From NCBI RefSeq assembly GCF_030651915.1, contig NZ_JAUSBV010000005.1, positions 744,001 to 808,000 on the forward strand: 64,000 bases of DNA, read 5' to 3'. The notes under the pieces are model-generated. The model did no database searches. It had not been told where the DNA came from and was given only the letters and a program-made list of their open reading frames with translations. Position numbers and translations under genes: made by a program. This DNA comes from Parvibaculum sp. (GTDB lineage Bacteria; Pseudomonadota; Alphaproteobacteria; Parvibaculales; Parvibaculaceae). Shown in pieces: positions 62,739 to 64,000 of the stretch; the first letter of the stretch is position 1; each line of letters opens with the position of its first letter.

Positions 62739-62859
62739 GGAATAAGCGTCCGATCCGGTTTCCGCGCGTTATAGAGGAAAGGGGCCCCGGGTGTCACGCA
62801 AGGGGCGTCCCACCGCCTTGTCAGGGATCAATCGGGCCGTTTTCGGACGATTTCGCGGC

Positions 62860-63399
62860 TTATTTCGACTTTTTGGACTTGGCCTTCGCCTTGGCCGCGG
62901 GCTTGCCCTTGGGCTCGACCTTGCTCTTTGCCGCCGGCTTGGTCTTGGCGGCGGGTTTGGCCGCGCTCTTGCCCTTGGCCGCGGGTTTTGCCGCCGCTTT
63001 CGGCGCGGATTTCGGGGCAGCCTTGGCTGCGGCTTTGGGCGCCGGTTTGGGTTCGACCTTGGGCGCAGCCTTGGCTGTGGCTTTGGGCGCCGACTTGGGT
63101 TCGACCTTGGGTGCCGGCATTGGCGCGGCTTTGGCGGCGGGCTGGGGCGCCGGTTTTGCGGCGGGTTCGGCGGCGATGCTCGCGGCGACGGGCTTCGGCG
63201 CTTCGGCGGCCTGAGACGCCGGCGCCTCGGCGGCACCGGGGTTGCGGGCCTTGGTCTGCGCCTTGCGCTTGCGCAGGTTCTCGCGCAAGGCCTCGGCCAG
63301 GCGGGCCTGACGGGCACGGGCTTCCTGCGTCTGCGAGGCGCGGTCGGTTCCCTTGCCGCCGGGCTCACGCGGATTGAACTGGCTCGGGGTCTTTTTCAT
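62860..63399 (-). CDS. Lys/Ala/Pro-rich histone-like protein
   Basis: A 179-residue protein from ATG 63399. The N-terminal ~55 residues (KKTPSQFNPREPGGKGTD.. QARLAEALRENLRKRKAQTKAR) form a short helical segment. The remaining ~120 residues repeat AxPKxEPK/SAPKAAAK-type units and end KAKAKSKKSK. Its composition is like eukaryotic H1 tails and bacterial AlgP-like proteins. It probably binds nucleic acid. It lies about 120 bp upstream of murA's own region but downstream in transcription terms it is an independent minus-strand gene. Confidence 0.65.
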   Translation of the reverse strand: MKKTPSQFNPREPGGKGTDRASQTQEARARQARLAEALRENLRKRKAQTKARNPGAAEAPASQAAEAPKPVAASIAAEPAAKPAPQPAAKAAPMPAPKVEPKSAPKATAKAAPKVEPKPAPKAAAKAAPKSAPKAAAKPAAKGKSAAKPAAKTKPAAKSKVEPKGKPAAKAKAKSKKSK

Positions 63400-63647
63400 G
63401 GGGGGCGCTTTCAGTTGCAGGAATGGGTGCGGACAAGCCTGCCCGCCGCATTGATTTTGGGCGCGGGGCCGGGGTCCGTCAACACAGGCGGCGTCCGGAA
63501 CCCAGGGCGGGTGCGGGCGGCTTGCATGCGGTGGGACCCTGTGGCACTTTCCGCGCGTTTTCGGGCGGCCCCTCATCCCTCTTTTACCATTCGGGGCGAG
63601 ACTTCAGGCCGGTTCTTGCGCCGCGCGGCGCGCCCTGAACCCCGGAC

Positions 63648-63722
<75 letters not shown>

Positions 63723-64000
63723 TCTCCCCAGCCGCAAGCCACCCATATCGCCGCAACGCCTGCTGCATCCGGCCGTCCATCGGGGTCCGGAAAGCCGCGG
63801 AAACGCGCGGTTTTTCGGTCAAATTGCGATGGCCCATCACAGACTCCCTTAACAAGCTGGTCATAAATTCAAGGCATGGGCGGCGATGCCCATCATGTTC
63901 ATGGCGACCCATGCCGGAGGAACCAAAAAGAAATGCGGCCATCCGAAGCCAATGCCTCAAAAAGCCCGCACCGGATTGTCCGGTGTCTCGGCACGCTGGC
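63723..64000. other. Right-edge region with no confident gene
   Basis: Mostly unassigned. A possible start lies at 63933 (ATG CGG CCA TCC..), preceded by GGAGG at 63916-63920, with an open frame to the window end (RPSEANASKSPHRIVRCLG..). This is too short to classify. A minus-strand frame ending in the tRNA 3' end is also open but looks incidental. Confidence 0.3.

Noticed and set aside
62769-63368. Pro/Arg-rich minus-strand frame over the histone-like gene
   Set aside because: A frame-shifted reading of the K/A/P repeats; the correct frame gives lysine and alanine repeats and a normal start.

Overview
This window looks like chromosomal DNA of a high-GC alphaproteobacterium, most likely in or near the Hyphomicrobiales. 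Support comes from the order murA / DUF2948 / hisD / UPF0262 / low-molecular-weight phosphatase / infA / maf / rng / yacG, a tRNA-His without an encoded G-1 and with A73, a DUF6460 protein, paired DUF3309 proteins, and an intergenic palindromic repeat typical of this group. A Parvibaculum-like genus is only a guess from the lipid-metabolism content. Genes are dense on both strands. There are three tRNA genes (His, Phe, Thr) and no rRNA or CRISPR array.

Layout. 0-17.8 kb is mostly accessory catabolism: a partial nitronate monooxygenase, alpha/beta hydrolases, a TfdA-type dioxygenase next to a D-aminoacylase-like amidohydrolase, a sulfotransferase, a sugar-type MFS carrier, an aldo/keto reductase, an LLM monooxygenase coupled to a hydrolase, acyl-CoA dehydrogenase, SDR, acyl-CoA synthetase, LpxR-like lipid A deacylase, a frameshifted DUF819 membrane protein and an enoyl-CoA-hydratase homologue. 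17.8-19.8 kb is a low-GC island with two unfamiliar genes (an HNH/His-Me-finger protein and a HEPN-like protein). It abuts a truncated mobile mystery protein B gene and its intact partner A. 20.6-29.4 kb holds a second D-aminoacylase-like enzyme, a GH17-GT2 beta-glucan synthase fusion, a copB remnant, and an SDR, acyl-CoA synthetase and GST. 29.5-37.9 kb has a DeoR regulator facing a glycine-betaine-type ABC operon (binding protein, ATPase, double permease) that continues into a choline-kinase-like protein and a dimethylglycine-dehydrogenase-like flavoenzyme.

38-45.6 kb contains a PAS protein, tRNA-His, an NSS-family transporter, a hydrolase, AsmA, a cupin and small envelope proteins. 45.7-52.2 kb looks like an envelope-stress module: two DUF3309 proteins, an entericidin-like lipoprotein, a SYLF protein and a 1473-residue CheB-CheR-PAS-kinase-REC-REC-LuxR fusion. 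A shared motif, GTAnnnTCCGAGTCTG, recurs three times here and may be the operator of that regulator. 52.3-63.4 kb is the conserved core (tRNA-Phe, yacG, rng, maf, infA, hisD, murA), interrupted by a regulator/methyltransferase pair. The window ends after tRNA-Thr.

Most unusual: the HEPN + HNH island that truncates a mobile mystery A/B locus; the giant sensor fusion with its candidate regulon motif; and two Pho-box-like arrays of CTGTCA at exact 11-bp spacing.
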